Notes under the pieces: generated by a model | Databases searched by the model: none | The model's input: the letters and a program-made list of their open reading frames with translations, nothing else | What the model was told of the DNA's origin: nothing | Made by a program: the position numbers and the translations under genes | Part shown: piece after piece, positions 1-10,832 of the stretch | How positions within the stretch are numbered: position 1 is the first letter of the stretch | How the letters are laid out: every line of letters starts with the position of its first letter | Origin: Siphonodentalium dalli | Lineage: Eukaryota; Mollusca; Scaphopoda; Gadilida; Siphonodentaliidae | Reading direction: 5' to 3' | Length of the DNA: 64,000 nt | NCBI GenBank assembly: GCA_032622095.1 | Contig: CP136067.1 | Span: 128,995,030 to 129,059,029, forward strand

Positions 1-57
1 ATGCTTTAAAGTGACTCCCAGGAATCAAAAATGATAAAAAGCTATTTTTTCCCTTTA

Positions 58-508
58 GGTTACACTGGTGTAAATGTTTTCCATAGGCCTCAGTGCTAAC
101 GTTTTAGCGTATAGTGTTGGCAATATAAATGTTGGGTCCAAAGTTTTCTTTAAATCTGAAAAATTGACATTTTGGGAAACTTTTTACACAAAAAAATCAT
201 GTCTGTCTAGCAGGGAATTCGCCTTTAAATCTTATTTTTTCGTAACTAGTGTCAGAACCGCATAAAAAAATACAGTCATATTTTAGACCACACCAAAAAA
301 TTCAAACTTCACTACAAAGGGTTAATTCCTGTGCCAATGGTTATTTTACCTATGGGAAATCATAGGGAAGAGGTGTGATGATTTTTTTATGTGAAAAGCA
401 CACAAGGCTATTGACCAATCAGGGCCCAGTGTCTATTTTATTCTCTCCTATATATTCCTCCCGCATCCGCTAGATGTCACTCGGAACCTTATTTACACCA
501 GTGTAACC
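58..508 (+). mobile_element. 451-bp inverted-repeat element, array A copy 1
   Basis: Begins GGTTACACTGGTGTAAAT (58-75) and ends with its exact reverse complement (491-508). TA lies immediately outside both ends (TTTA / TAAA). Each terminal repeat is itself a split palindrome, TTACAC-NN-GTGTAA. No transposase is encoded. The 63-codon frame inside (74-265) differs between arrays at two positions, both amino-acid changing, so it is probably not coding. Best read as a non-autonomous TIR element; a TA target would fit Tc1/mariner-type transposases, but the superfamily is not established. Confidence 0.8.
414..456 (+). promoter_or_regulatory. CCAAT plus TATA-like pair near the element's right end
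   Basis: ACCAATCA at 414-421 is followed by CTATATATT at 448-456. This is core-promoter-like spacing, pointing out of the element across its right terminal repeat into the spacer. AATAAA signals occur downstream at 870-875 and 944-949. The pair recurs in every unit of both arrays. Motifs this short occur by chance in AT-rich DNA, and the downstream 76-codon frame does not behave as coding, so promoter function is only inferred. Confidence 0.25.
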
Positions 509-1410
509 TAAAGCGATAGCCCGCTTTTTCGCGGAATAATTGTAACTCCCTACATTTCTTCAGAATTGCCCATCCATGGAAAAAATGTGTTCAAAAACAA
601 TATCACGTCTGTGGTTCTTTATTTATCACACACAATTTAACCCCACCCCCTTTAACAAATTATTCATCAAAAAAGCACAATTTTCCACCACCAGTCATGT
701 TCAGGCCCCATTTTCACTCAGTTTTAGGGGTCTGGTGTTGCAAACTTGGATCAGCTATGGAAGACTGTTCAATATTCTTTCCATGAGAGAACTTCTGGTG
801 ATGTGAGGTCATTGAGTCCAGATCTGATCAGCTGAGCATCAAGCGCATGACTTTATCAGCACATTGAAGAATAAAATATGACATTTTCAGGTCTGCAAGG
901 GTGATCCAAGATAACTGGATGTGGGTGTATATTGAATTAGTTGAATAAAGATATGCTCTCTTTGAATTGCTGAAGCATTTTCTTAAATGTGTCCAAGTTT
1001 TAGTGCTATTAACCTTCAAATGACCATACCCACCAGTGGAAATGACACACTTTTATGATATATATCTGTATATCACTGGCTATAAAATCCAAAATACTTG
1101 TTAAATTAGGTTCTTATAACAATTGATATATGTGTCGTTGACATGCCCATGTTATGGGTCATTTGCATTATCATGTGCCTATTACCACCTTGAATTTTTT
1201 TGAAAATACCTTGAAAAATTGGCATTTTTTATGAAAAATCTTACTATTTTTTTGGCTGATGTAAGTGAAAGAAGGCATCAGCAGCAAGAATAGCCACATC
1301 GAGCATGAGATATTCATTGGACTGAAAGACCAGGCTCTGTAAAATGCATTAAAATGCTTTAAAGTGACTCCCAGGAATCAAAAATGATAAAAAGCTATTT
1401 TTTCCCTTTA
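509..1410 (+). repeat. 902-bp spacer of the 1353-bp unit
   Basis: Fills the gap between consecutive 451-bp elements and is repeated four more times in array B. It opens with a small hairpin (CCGC, T-run, GCGG near 529-536). Short frames at 576-806 (+) and 828-1019 (-) recur in all copies. The plus frame has at least four differences among copies, all amino-acid changing, which argues against protein function. No known family recognised. Confidence 0.8.
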
Positions 1411-1861
1411 GGTTACACTGGTGTAAATGTTTTCCATAGGCCTCAGTGCTAACGTTTTAGCGTATAGTGTTGGCAATATAAATGTTGGGTCCAAAGTTTT
1501 CTTTAAATCTGAAAAATTGACATTTTGGGAAACTTTTTACACAAAAAAATCATGTCTGTCTAGCAGGGAATTCGCCTTTAAATCTTATTTTTTCGTAACT
1601 AGTGTCAGAACCGCATAAAAAAATACAGTCATATTTTAGACCACACCAAAAAATTCAAACTTCACTACAAAGGGTTAATTCCTGTGCCAATGGTTATTTT
1701 ACCTATGGGAAATCATAGGGAAGAGGTGTGATGATTTTTTTATGTGAAAAGCACACAAGGCTATTGACCAATCAGGGCCCAGTGTCTATTTTATTCTCTC
1801 CTATATATTCCTCCCGCATCCGCTAGATGTCACTCGGAACCTTATTTACACCAGTGTAACC
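1411..1861 (+). mobile_element. 451-bp inverted-repeat element, array A copy 2
   Basis: Same 18-bp terminal inverted repeats as copy 1 (1411-1428 and 1844-1861), exactly 1353 bp downstream. Its right end is the right boundary of the array. Confidence 0.8.
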
Positions 1862-2155
1862 TTTTACTGGCGGTGAAATGAGTGATTTCATGTTCTGAAC
1901 ACATTATTGAAAACTCTTTGACCCTTCGTGGAGGGCATTGTATGGTGGATATTCTATACTTAAAACAAGACCGGGGCTTTCCTTCTGTCCGATCTAATTC
2001 TTACAGATAATAAATATATATGGACTTTATACTTACAAACAAGACCGATCAGGTTGCGCCATGTACATTGTACGCAGATATTTTTTATTGGTACTGTTGT
2101 GGCATATAATATATGCATGATATATTGTGAATCTTTTAAAGATTCATTATCCGAA
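1862..2155. other. AT-rich unique stretch
   Basis: No gene, repeat or RNA recognised. It separates array A from the first TTAA-flanked MITE. Confidence 0.5.
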
Positions 2156-2594
2156 TTAACGCTCTCAAGTTACTATTTCCTTGGCTTCGGGGTAAAAAAT
2201 ATTTGATTCGAGTCGAGGAATCCACCCGTCAAAGCTCGGACTGATCAGATATCGATGTTTGAAATCAATTTTTTTTCACCGCCGATAATTTTAAGTGGCC
2301 CAGTAAAGAGTCGACGAGAAGGCGGTCTCGGGCCAAATTGCGGATGAAGATGGATAACCCTAAAATCAAGTGGCTTTTTTGTGTCAGATATATATTTGAC
2401 AACCGGCAAAATTTCGTTGAACAAAATGTTGATAATCAACAGGTTTGGGATAATTTTATAGTGTAGTTGACTGTGGTTAACATTATTTTTGGGCAATTAC
2501 TCGATTATGATAACTGAAGCGGCATTTCAAAATTTGTTGTTGTTGTTGGAATCGGATGATATGGGGACTATCGAATCGGATTGAGTACATTTAA
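2156..2594 (-). mobile_element. TTAA-flanked MITE, AGGTACTCAATCC family, copy 1
   Basis: Bounded by TTAA at 2156-2159 and 2591-2594. It is related in inverted orientation to the elements at 11801-12287 and 57521-57938. Shared internal landmarks are a TTGATTCGAGTCGAGGAA motif near the left end and GATCGGATTGAGTAC-like sequence with TTG triplets near the right end. TTAA duplication is typical of piggyBac and Kolobok elements; the AGG start leans to Kolobok, but no transposase is present. Confidence 0.65.
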
Positions 2595-3457
2595 TATCGA
2601 TTGAAAAAATAAAATACTGGCCTATGTGATTGAATTGATCGACATAAAATAGAGAGTGCCCAATTACCTTAGTTTCCATCTTATAAAATACCACATTCCA
2701 CTCAACATACTCACACAGTCTGCATGAACTAGCTAATACGAATGTCAACAAAATTATTAATCTTAACGTGTATCCAAAACCTATATAGAATTACAAACCA
2801 CACCCCACTGGAGACCCCCCCCCCCCCATCCTTGAGCCCGACAACAGGCCTTAGTTGAAATATGACATCGATAATACTCATCAACATCTTTCGACTCAGA
2901 AAACGGATTGATGCCTATAACGTCAAGAAATATTAAAATCTTGGACCTAAATTGAACCTTTAAGAATTCTACTCTCAATTCTTTTATCATTCAGTTTAAA
3001 CAAAATTCCCCCAAAATTATTCGAGTTAGGGATATGAACGCCATCGAAACAACACCAATACAAAAAGTGTAATATTTGGACCAAGAGGTGCCCTTTAACT
3101 TTAGTATATAATGGGCTGGGTCCGGACTCAATCCGACGTTGCGTTTTGACGTTATATCCGCACGGGCAAAACATTTTCTCGGGAACTACTGGGCGGATCG
3201 CATTGCCATTTGGTGTGCATGGTCATGTATTTCGGCCCTCCGGGTAACATGGGCTAGGTCTCGACTCCGGCCGATATCTTTTTTAGTTTGTACCATTATT
3301 GATAAAAATTCAAAGCCAAGCCATTACAGACCCAAAATGACGCACCGCTAACAATTTATTTTGTTGCACGCAATCAATGGACTGTTGTCAACATTGCCAA
3401 ATAAGCTAAAAGGCCGGACTAAAAAAGCCGATGTACTCTGTAAATGTGATTGCCATA
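2595..3457. other. No gene recognised; poly-C tract and possible Helitron-body remnant
   Basis: Contains a C-run near 2814-2827. At about 3160-3280, text of the type 'ctcgggaactactgggcgga...atttggtgtgca' resembles the body of the Helitron-like element at 10833-11551, but is too degraded to delimit. The short frames here look like chance. Confidence 0.35.
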
Positions 3458-3917
3458 TGTGACCCGCCATATCAAATCCAGTCGTAAGTCGGGATTTGTT
3501 TTACCTTGTGCCAATGCATTCTCTTATATATGCGAGTCGACCATATAGGTCGCCTCGCATATATAAGAGAATGCATTGGCCTAACAATTTTTTACAATTT
3601 TAATAATTTTTACTTGTATTCTTTAACAATTTTATAATTTCACCCATACAGAGCCCCAGACAAACATGAGCAGACGACACTCTTCTATATGCTTCTATAT
3701 ATGTGTGGGGCTCCCTGCAGGGTAATGGATGTTTTTTATTTTATGTCCTAAAAATTGTAAGAAACATTTATTTAAAAAAAATGATAAAAAATTGTTAGGC
3801 CAATGCATTCTCTTATATATGCGAGGCGACCTATGGTCGACTCGCATATATAAGAGAATGCATTGGCACAGGGTAAAAATTCCCGACTTACGACTGGATT
3901 TGATATGGCGGGTTACA
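3458..3917 (+). mobile_element. Double-hairpin MITE, TGTGACCCGCC family, copy 1
   Basis: Starts TGTGACCCGCCATATCAAA and ends with the inverted form, GGCGGGTTACA. TA lies directly outside both ends. Just inside each end is a hairpin of about 66 nt with arms CCAATGCATTCTCTTATATA, so each terminal repeat folds on itself as well as with its partner. The loops carry GTCGACC/GGTCGCC. The middle is AT-rich and contains a GGGGCTC inverted pair. TA duplication fits Tc1/mariner-type mobilisation. No protein is encoded. Confidence 0.85.
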
Positions 3918-4442
3918 TATTTAACATATAAAACAAACGTTTGTGTAGCGCAAGTCGGTAACAGCCTGAACAATGTTACACCACTTGGTTGTTAGGAATT
4001 AGTTTGTCATGCGTAATGTGATTTCACGCCATTATACTCTGCAATATGACACTGTCACATCATGTCCATTTCTGTTTTTTTTTCACGACTCTACTCTGAA
4101 AATTAGACTGTAATGTCACATCATCTCATGTCTGTTGCACAATATTAGACTGTAATGTCACATCATCGCATGTCTGTCGTTCCCAGAAATATAAACATTG
4201 ATGGTGCGATCGACTTCCTGGAATCGAGCTATATTAAATATAAAACGTACGACATCGCGTAATAAACTATTAACACTGCTCGTGCTAGCATATTATATAT
4301 GTTAATTTATAAACTTCTAAAGCACACGACTGTATCGCTGGGGTTGTATATGGGAAATTTGTCACAATTTGCATTTGGCAGCATCTGGAACCTGACGGAA
4401 TCTCACGTCATGACAGAAGACAACAGTATTGCATGGTTCAGC
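3918..4442. other. Unique stretch with a short tandem duplication
   Basis: At about 4045-4175 a segment containing AGACTGTAATGTCACATCAT is repeated two to three times with a period near 50 bp. No gene or RNA recognised in the rest. Confidence 0.5.
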
Positions 4443-4976
4443 CAGGGGGAAAAATTTCAGGCACGTATGGCATTTTTTCCCTTTCGATCATTTTTTGTAC
4501 CCACCCACCCCCACCGCCAAATTTTTTTCCGTTTTCGGCAGTTTTTTCCGACCATTTTTTGACACCCACCCCCCCTTTTAACACTAAAACAGAGATTTGC
4601 GGGGGGAAATTCACTGTAAAAAGCTGTATATGAATTTCTGTGCATACTATTTATCATGGATGTTAACATGGACATGTAAATAGGAATGAGTCATTTTGAG
4701 GTCATTTGGCCAAAAAAACATGGCTGCCAGCGGCCATCTTGGATTTCAAAATTTGCAACAAAATACAACACGATAACTGCCTGCAGTCAGTTTACAGTTA
4801 GAATTACATTATTTCTCTCATTCAAAGTGGGTTTGAAGCCCAACTCATTGCCAAAACACTAAAAAACAAGCAGGAATTTTTTTTTTTAGTTGCGTAAAAA
4901 ATTGCTTGTTGGTGGCTTTGACCACCCACCCACCCCGGCATACGTGCCGGAATTTTTTTTTTCACCCCCCCCCCTG
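4443..4976 (+). mobile_element. Poly-G/poly-C-ended element with 7-bp target duplication, copy 1
   Basis: Starts CAGGGGG and ends CCCCCTG. Exact 7-bp direct repeats GTTCAGC flank it at 4436-4442 and 4977-4983. Subterminal inverted blocks include TTTCAGGCACGTATG on the left and CATACGTGCCGG on the right, and CATGGCTGCCAGCGGCCATC sits in the middle. CAGGG ends are common in hAT elements, but hAT normally gives 8 bp; P-like elements are an alternative. Non-autonomous. Confidence 0.85.
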
Positions 4977-5512
4977 GTTCAGCACCAACATTTGAGTTTT
5001 TTTCCAGGATTGACGGAGGAGTAATATAACGCACTGAAATTTACACTTATTTTGAGTAGTACTTTACTGTTAAAAAGATATTATAGCATGATCATGTCCA
5101 TCTTAAAAACGTACCAATGTGTTATCTTTAACTCTCCACAACAGTATACATGTTGAAGTCAGATACTTTTTGTAAACTATGTAATTGTTTCACAAAAACT
5201 ATATAGTCTAATTGCTTAGCTTCAATCGTTCGATGAGAATTGAAATGCGCGTCACCATTCAATGTCACAATGTCACTAACGTTTATTTACGAAGATAGCC
5301 AGTTGTTTGCATTTTGCAATTTTAGGGTCAACATGTTTCGAAATCTATTACGGTGGCAGGGTGATATAATTGCTCACCTGTTGCCATTGGAAGACCGATA
5401 TATCGGTCTCGAGGTCGTAACATGGGAAATTAACAGCAAGAGGGTTAATGGCTGTGCAATTCGTGCCACCCAATGTGATATATTTTTGTCATAATCGCTT
5501 TGTATGAACATA
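4977..5512. other. Unique AT-rich stretch
   Basis: Apart from the 7-bp target duplication at its left edge I see no gene or repeat. An 84-codon frame at 5240-5494 has no recognisable features. Confidence 0.4.
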
Positions 5513-5976
5513 TGTGACCCGCCATATAAAATCCAGTCGTAAGTCGGTATTTTTTTTACCCTGTGCCAATGCATTCTCTTATATATGCGAGTCGACCATA
5601 GGTCGCCTCGCATATATATAAGAGAATGCATTGGCCTAACAATTATTTATCATTTTTTTTAAAATAAATGTTTCTTACAATTTTTAGGACATAAAATAAA
5701 AAACATCCATTACCCTGCAAGGAGCCCCACACATGTATAGAAGCATATAGAAGAGTGTCGTCTGCTCATGTTTGTCTGGGGCTCTGTATGGGTGAAATTA
5801 TAAAATTGTTAAAGAATACAAGAAAAAATTATTAAAATTGTAAAAAATTGTTAGGCCAATGCATTCTCTTATATATGCGAGACGAGCTATGGTCGACTCG
5901 CATATATAAGAGAATGCATTGGCACAGGGTAAAAAAAATTCCCGACTTACGACTTGATTTGATATGGCGGGTCACA
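5513..5976 (+). mobile_element. Double-hairpin MITE, TGTGACCCGCC family, copy 2
   Basis: Same ends and paired hairpins as copy 1, with TA at 5511-5512 and 5977-5978. The central segment is inverted relative to copy 1 (the GGAGCCCCACACATGTATAG side is now on the left), so the spacer has flipped between the hairpins while the ends kept their order. Confidence 0.85.
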
Positions 5977-6159
5977 TATGAGGGGTTGTTTGTTTCATTA
6001 CATCGCTCGGGCACATTTATCACGACTAAGACATTAAGTCCATTCAGTAGATGTGCTGGACTGATGAACAACAACATTCAACAACGATAATCTGTGGCCA
6101 GGACAACTCTGCAAACCATCATCACATTTATTGATTTTATATTCTGGTATATTCAGGTA

Positions 6160-6515
6160 TATTCTTATAAGATATCGATTTTTGAAGTTTGTTATTTCTC
6201 GAGATGTGTAATAATATGTGGCCCAGAAATACGTGGTCAAACGGAGAGTCTCGGACAAAATTGCGGATGAAGATGGATAACTCCAAAATCAAGTGGTAAA
6301 CGGTCAAATTTCGTGATACGTTAGTGATAATACGGCCATATTTTGTTGAACAAAATGTTGATAAATAACAAGTTTTGTGAAATTTGATACCATAGTGGTT
6401 AGCATTATTTTATTGCAACAAATCGATTCTGATAACTAAAGTGTATTTTGAAGAAATGTTGTTGTTGTATATTGATGGTATGGGAACGGTCTGATCGGAT
6501 TGACTGAATCAGGAT
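6160..6515 (+). mobile_element. Degraded TTAA-type MITE, AGGTACTCAATCC family
   Basis: Shares AGATATCGATTTTTGAA near the left, 'aaaattgcggatgaagatggataac' in the middle and GGTCTGATCGGATTGA near the right with the copies at 2156, 11801 and 57521. The ends have decayed and TTAA is lost, so the limits are approximate. Confidence 0.5.
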
Positions 6516-7656
6516 ATAATGATAAAATTAATTTTTGACCAGCTGTTTGGACATTTGCTGTGATATTTTCAGTCTTGTTGAACTTTGAATTTTCTACTGG
6601 TGATTTCTAAACTTATCTAGACAGGAACGGTATAATATACCAGAACTGTCCTGGAAAAGCTTGGTAAAGGGGGGTACCCATAGTGTTGCAAAAAAAAAAA
6701 ATTCAGTCATGTTTCTGCAAATTGTTTCCTGGCCCCTGGTTATCACGGATATTAAAACTTTGTTAACAGGTATCTCTATCCTTGGCATGGCTGGTTCTCC
6801 GAATATGAATGTGTTTTTTCGTTAACCGAATGAAAAATATTTCTTGGAAAGATAATTGTAAATAACTAGATCTATGCCGAACACAGATCCGCTTACTTGA
6901 CAGGTGACATCACCCCATGCATCCGGATATGCTCGTAGCGGAAGACATGCTCGTAGCGGAATAACCACATGGCACGCGATTTGCACACCGTTCACGGTTA
7001 GACACATGTTGCACCAAAACCAACACATACCAGTGGTTGACGGTGGTGGTACTATTTGTGGCTATAATTTACCCAACTGTACATCAAACTTCTTTAAACA
7101 TGGACGCAGTTTAATCCTATTTTACCGGGAAGTTAGGCCAAAAATTGTGGCAAAATTTGAATTTCTTACATAAAATTACGATTTCCGTGGTAACAGCTCA
7201 GACAATATAGTCTTTGCATACATTGCTATTTCCGCGGATATTCCCTTAATATAATAGACAACATTTTCAGTCATGTTTCTACATTTTCCATAGTAAAAAA
7301 TTACCAATATGCAGGTCATAGCAAGAACATATGGTATGTCTATAGCAGTGGTTTTACGTTTGCTATAGACATGCCCCAAAATCAAGTGAGTGCCTACATG
7401 GAAACTAATTTTTCGGGCACAAATATGATTGACATCGCAAACATGTCCAGTTTATTTTGAAGCTAAGATATCATACTTTGAGAGACTGTATGTTATACAA
7501 TGTGTCAATGCAAAGATTCATTAAACTTTGATAAAACTTATACCGAGTAAGTATTTCAGGTCTTAATTTTCGTATAAAACCCGATTATCGAAACGTAATA
7601 TGCAAATTGCGGAAACCATAACCGCTCATTTCTGTAGACCGATTATCGCTGTTAAC
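6516..7656. other. No gene recognised
   Basis: Contains a short A-run (near 6690) and a local duplication of GCTCGTAGCGGAA (6931-6961). Frames of up to 89 codons have no domain features and lie on both strands over the same DNA. Confidence 0.4.
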
Positions 7657-9328
7657 GGGGGCAGTACAAAATTTGCAGGAAGGTATGCCTTTTTTTTTGC
7701 ATCTGGCATTTTCGGGGACCCACCACCCCCAAACCTGCAAACAAAATATGTTTTTAGTACCAATTTTTTGACACCCCCCCCCAAATTCACTAAAATTTGT
7801 CTAAAATCGCATAAAGCTCTACTGATATCACTCATGTGATTGATCTCAGTTAGTTCAAATAACAGTTTAACCTGTTTCAGAAGCTGTTTTAATTGAAAAA
7901 AAAAATGTTTTATAAATTGCTGATCATCTGTAAACCTAGGTCATTGTGCAGAATACACAAAAATTCATAATTTCTAACTATTTCCTGATAAGTCTGTCAA
8001 CCAGCCCACTATCTAACATATTCGATACCACTTATATTAGTCTAGTGGAGCAACTTACTTCTATTATACTAAACTAGCTGAAACAGGCTCCCTTTGTGAG
8101 CCTATATTCAGCATCGGAGATACATGTGGCCCCCTTTGTGGGACTTCGCAAACATTTTGATCTGAGACAGAGCCTTCATTAAGCGGCGGCCCCTTTGTGC
8201 GCTTCAAGCACATTTGGTCATTGAAACATTTTGATATATACATATTGTTTTAATATATTTAAAAAATAAATTGAATTCCTTGCTCAATTTAACAAAACCA
8301 ATTGTTTTTTGTTTTTTTTAATTAAGATTATAAAAAAACTAACACCATTAGAACATCCGCCAGGGTACCCATAGTCACCACACCGAACTTGGTTGAACTC
8401 GGTCCAGGGGTCTGAGAGATAAACCCGGACAGATCTTACTCGTTTATATATATATAGACGACAAGCAGTCACACCACTATACCAGACTTGGATACGTTCG
8501 ATCATCTGATGACATGCAAATAATTCACTGATTGGCTTGATGCACTGATGACAGATATTTTCTACCCATTGATAGTCACATTAATGTTCGAGACAGTTGC
8601 TCGCTCTTTTTACATGCATCTAGGCATTATGACAAGTTTACTTATATATATGCAATCTTAGGTCAATGTACAGATACACACAATTCCATTATTTCTAACC
8701 ATTTCCCGATTAGTCTGTCAACCAGCCCATTATCTAGCATTATGCCTTAACACTTTTGTTAGTCTGCTGGATCAACCTCTGTTATAATAAATGAATAACA
8801 GTCACTATGCCAGACTTGGATATTTTAGATGTTGTGAGAGTAACAGATCATATGAGTTGATAGACATGTAAATATTTTACTGATTGGCTTGATGCACCGA
8901 TGAACAGTGTGATGACAGTTATATTCTAGCCAGTGATAGTCACATAAATGTTTGAGACAGTTGCTCGCTCTTTTTCTTGATCTTGGCTTTAGTTACATCA
9001 AGACAAGTTTATTTATTTCAATTTTCATTTCTCGAATCTACTTTCCGAAGGGTGTCGGGAAGGATTTTTTTTCAACCCACCGCCCCATATGCAACATGCC
9101 ATACAGCTCAATGTCATCTCTACTAAGGCTCATATGAGGTCCCAGTAACATAAATATGGTGTTTTTGCAGTTATAAATTCTTATAATATGTTTTAAACTG
9201 TTACAAATGTCATATAAGGGCACAAAAGGTCTTTAGTAAAAAAATTGCATGAGGGTGTAAAAACGCGTCCCCCCTCGGGCCACCCACCACCCCGGCATAC
9301 CTTCCTGCAAATTGTTTACTACCGGGGG
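7657..9328. mobile_element. Candidate 1.7-kb inverted-repeat element
   Basis: TTTGCAGGAAGGTATGCC on the left (about 7671-7690) is matched by its reverse complement GGCATACCTTCCTGCAAA on the right (about 9293-9310), with G/C-runs beside both. Inside are two to three imperfect direct copies of a segment of several hundred bp: TAGTCTGTCAACCAGCCCA-type text recurs near 7990 and 8710, and GAGACAGTTGCTCGCTC near 8590 and 8954. No clean target duplication was found, so the outer limits are uncertain. A related solo right end lies near 13980-14000. Confidence 0.5.
8285..8458 (-). mobile_element. Helitron-like 5' end fragment
   Basis: Read on the minus strand it starts TCTATATATATATAAACGAG, followed by GATCTGT. 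It is collinear with the copy beginning at 47959 (+), including GGACCGA.TTCAACCAA and a GGCGGATGTT block. TC plus an AT-rich leader is typical of Helitron 5' ends. It lies inside the 1.7-kb candidate element. The 3' end was not identified. Confidence 0.45.
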
Positions 9329-9752
9329 GTCACAGTGATAAAAATATGCTGACGCAAATATTACATTTGTATGTATCCCGACTTTATTTCCATTTTTAAT
9401 CATACAAGTGTTCTTTGTATACCTTTGTATAATATGTATTGCAGGCAGGAAGCCTAACTCTTTTTGTTAACTGTTAATTGTTTGTTGGAAAGTGGCGTCA
9501 ATAAGACAGCAATAACTTGTTCCCTAATCCAATAAGCTATTTTTGCTGATAAAATATGTTTAAACTACGCACTTAATTCTGACAGGACATCTTCCAGTTG
9601 GTGCGCACCCAGATGTCGGTGCTATATTAATGAATCGTGGGATTGGGATGGTGCTTCGAATGGTTGATCATGACCTCAAGTTGTTGTGGCTATTTTGCAC
9701 GCCAGAAGTAAATATACGAACACGAATTATGTCTGTCACAAAGAAGCACACA
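9329..9752. other. Unique stretch
   Basis: No gene or repeat recognised. Confidence 0.4.
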
Positions 9753-9992
9753 CACGAACAAGAACTCTATCTATCAGAAAGAAACTCATACACGAACAAG
9801 AACTCTATCTATCAGAAAGAAACACATACACGAACAAGAACTCTATCTATCAGAAAGAAACTCATACACGAACAAGAACTCTATCTATCAGAAAGAAACA
9901 CATACACGAACAAGAACTCTATCTATCAGAAAGAAACACATACACGAACAAGAACTCTATCTATCAGAAAGAAACACATACACGAACAAGAA
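9753..9992 (+). repeat. 38-bp minisatellite, about 6.3 copies
   Basis: The unit runs from CACGAACAAGAACTCTATCT to the next CACGAACAAG 38 bp later (for example 9753, 9791, 9829). Units differ mainly by ACTCATA versus ACACATA. Because 38 is not a multiple of 3 and the unit lacks stops in two frames, it creates long repetitive open frames (9630-10079 and 9686-10075) with a 38-residue super-repeat that should not be taken as a protein. Confidence 0.95.
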
Positions 9993-10083
9993 CTATATCT
10001 GGAATCGGGGAGCTCAATGTGCTCCAGAGCCGGGGAGCGAGTGAACCGTGGAATGCTAAAGGTGAAGGTAACTGAATAATTGT

Positions 10084-10470
10084 CTCCCGAAAAATAATTT
10101 CGGGGGACTATAGAAATCAGCACCGTCCATCCGTCTGTCCGATCCGGTCCTAAGCGCACTAACTCAAACTATTATTAACCGATTTCAAATTGTTTTTGTT
10201 TATGAGTTGATTGCCACAATATCTTGGACGAGTTCTAAAACCAGTTTCGTCCGATTTTTCTTACCGGTTATGATCCTTAGTTAGACGATTTCTCGACATT
10301 TTTTGTCGTAAGCGCAATAACTCGAACAAATATTAACCGATTTCAATAATGTTTTGTTTATTAATCAATTTTATTCCTAAAACTACCAATCTCGGAGTTA
10401 GCCACATTCGAGTTAGCCGTCTTGAATGTAGTCATCGTTTCGGGGGACACTGTGGTCGGCGACCTTTTAT
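10084..10470 (+). repeat. Dispersed repeat with TTCGGGGGAC at both ends
   Basis: Begins with a small hairpin (CCGAAAAATAATTTCGG) leading into TTCGGGGGACTATAG, and closes with TTCGGGGGACACTG. CCATCCGTCTGTCCG and two 'taagcgca.taactc' blocks lie inside. Only one copy is in the window, so the family assignment rests on its internal structure. Confidence 0.35.
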
Positions 10471-10832
10471 TTAAACTGGTGAATTAATTAAGGAATGGAT
10501 TTTTGTGACTGCGAAATTTAATTATCTAGCTACTGTAGTTCTGTGTTTTTCCAAGTAAAATTGGCTGCGGGATAGCCCTGTCGTACACTTGGGGATTTAT
10601 TTAAAAAAGTAAACACATGACCCATGCGGACCACAGTGAAAGCACACAATACAGAGCGTATTTGATTCTGAATTAAGCTCAGTTGACAAATATCGGTTAT
10701 TCCGTTTTATTGCGCTGGCCACAGTGGAAATGCACTATAAAGAGCGTTCATCTGATAAGTCCATTTAGGTCCAAATAGAGCGTAAAAATAATAAAATAAA
10801 TCATAATGTCAAAATGAGCTTATTGTCCAATA

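Larger units (their letters stand above)
1..1861 (+). repeat. Tandem array A of a 1353-bp unit (right end)
   Basis: Positions 1-508 and 1354-1861 are the same sequence at an exact 1353-bp offset. Each unit is a 451-bp inverted-repeat element plus a 902-bp spacer. The array runs off the left edge of the window. It stops on the right exactly at the last base of the element's terminal repeat (1861); the next bases are TTTT, not the TAAA found at internal junctions. The units nearly match array B at 23450-29312 but carry array-specific substitutions. Confidence 0.95.

Noticed and set aside
74-265. 63-codon frame repeated in all 451-bp elements as a conserved protein
   Set aside because: Its recurrence is explained by the DNA repeat, and both differences between arrays change the amino acid.
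3695-3973. Recurring peptide QCILLYMRVDHRSPRIYKRMHW seen at many loci
   Set aside because: It is the translation of the CCAATGCATTCTC hairpin and tracks only the MITE copies.
9630-10079. 149-codon frame as a repeat protein
   Set aside because: Produced by the 38-bp minisatellite in rotating phase; an equally long overlapping frame exists.
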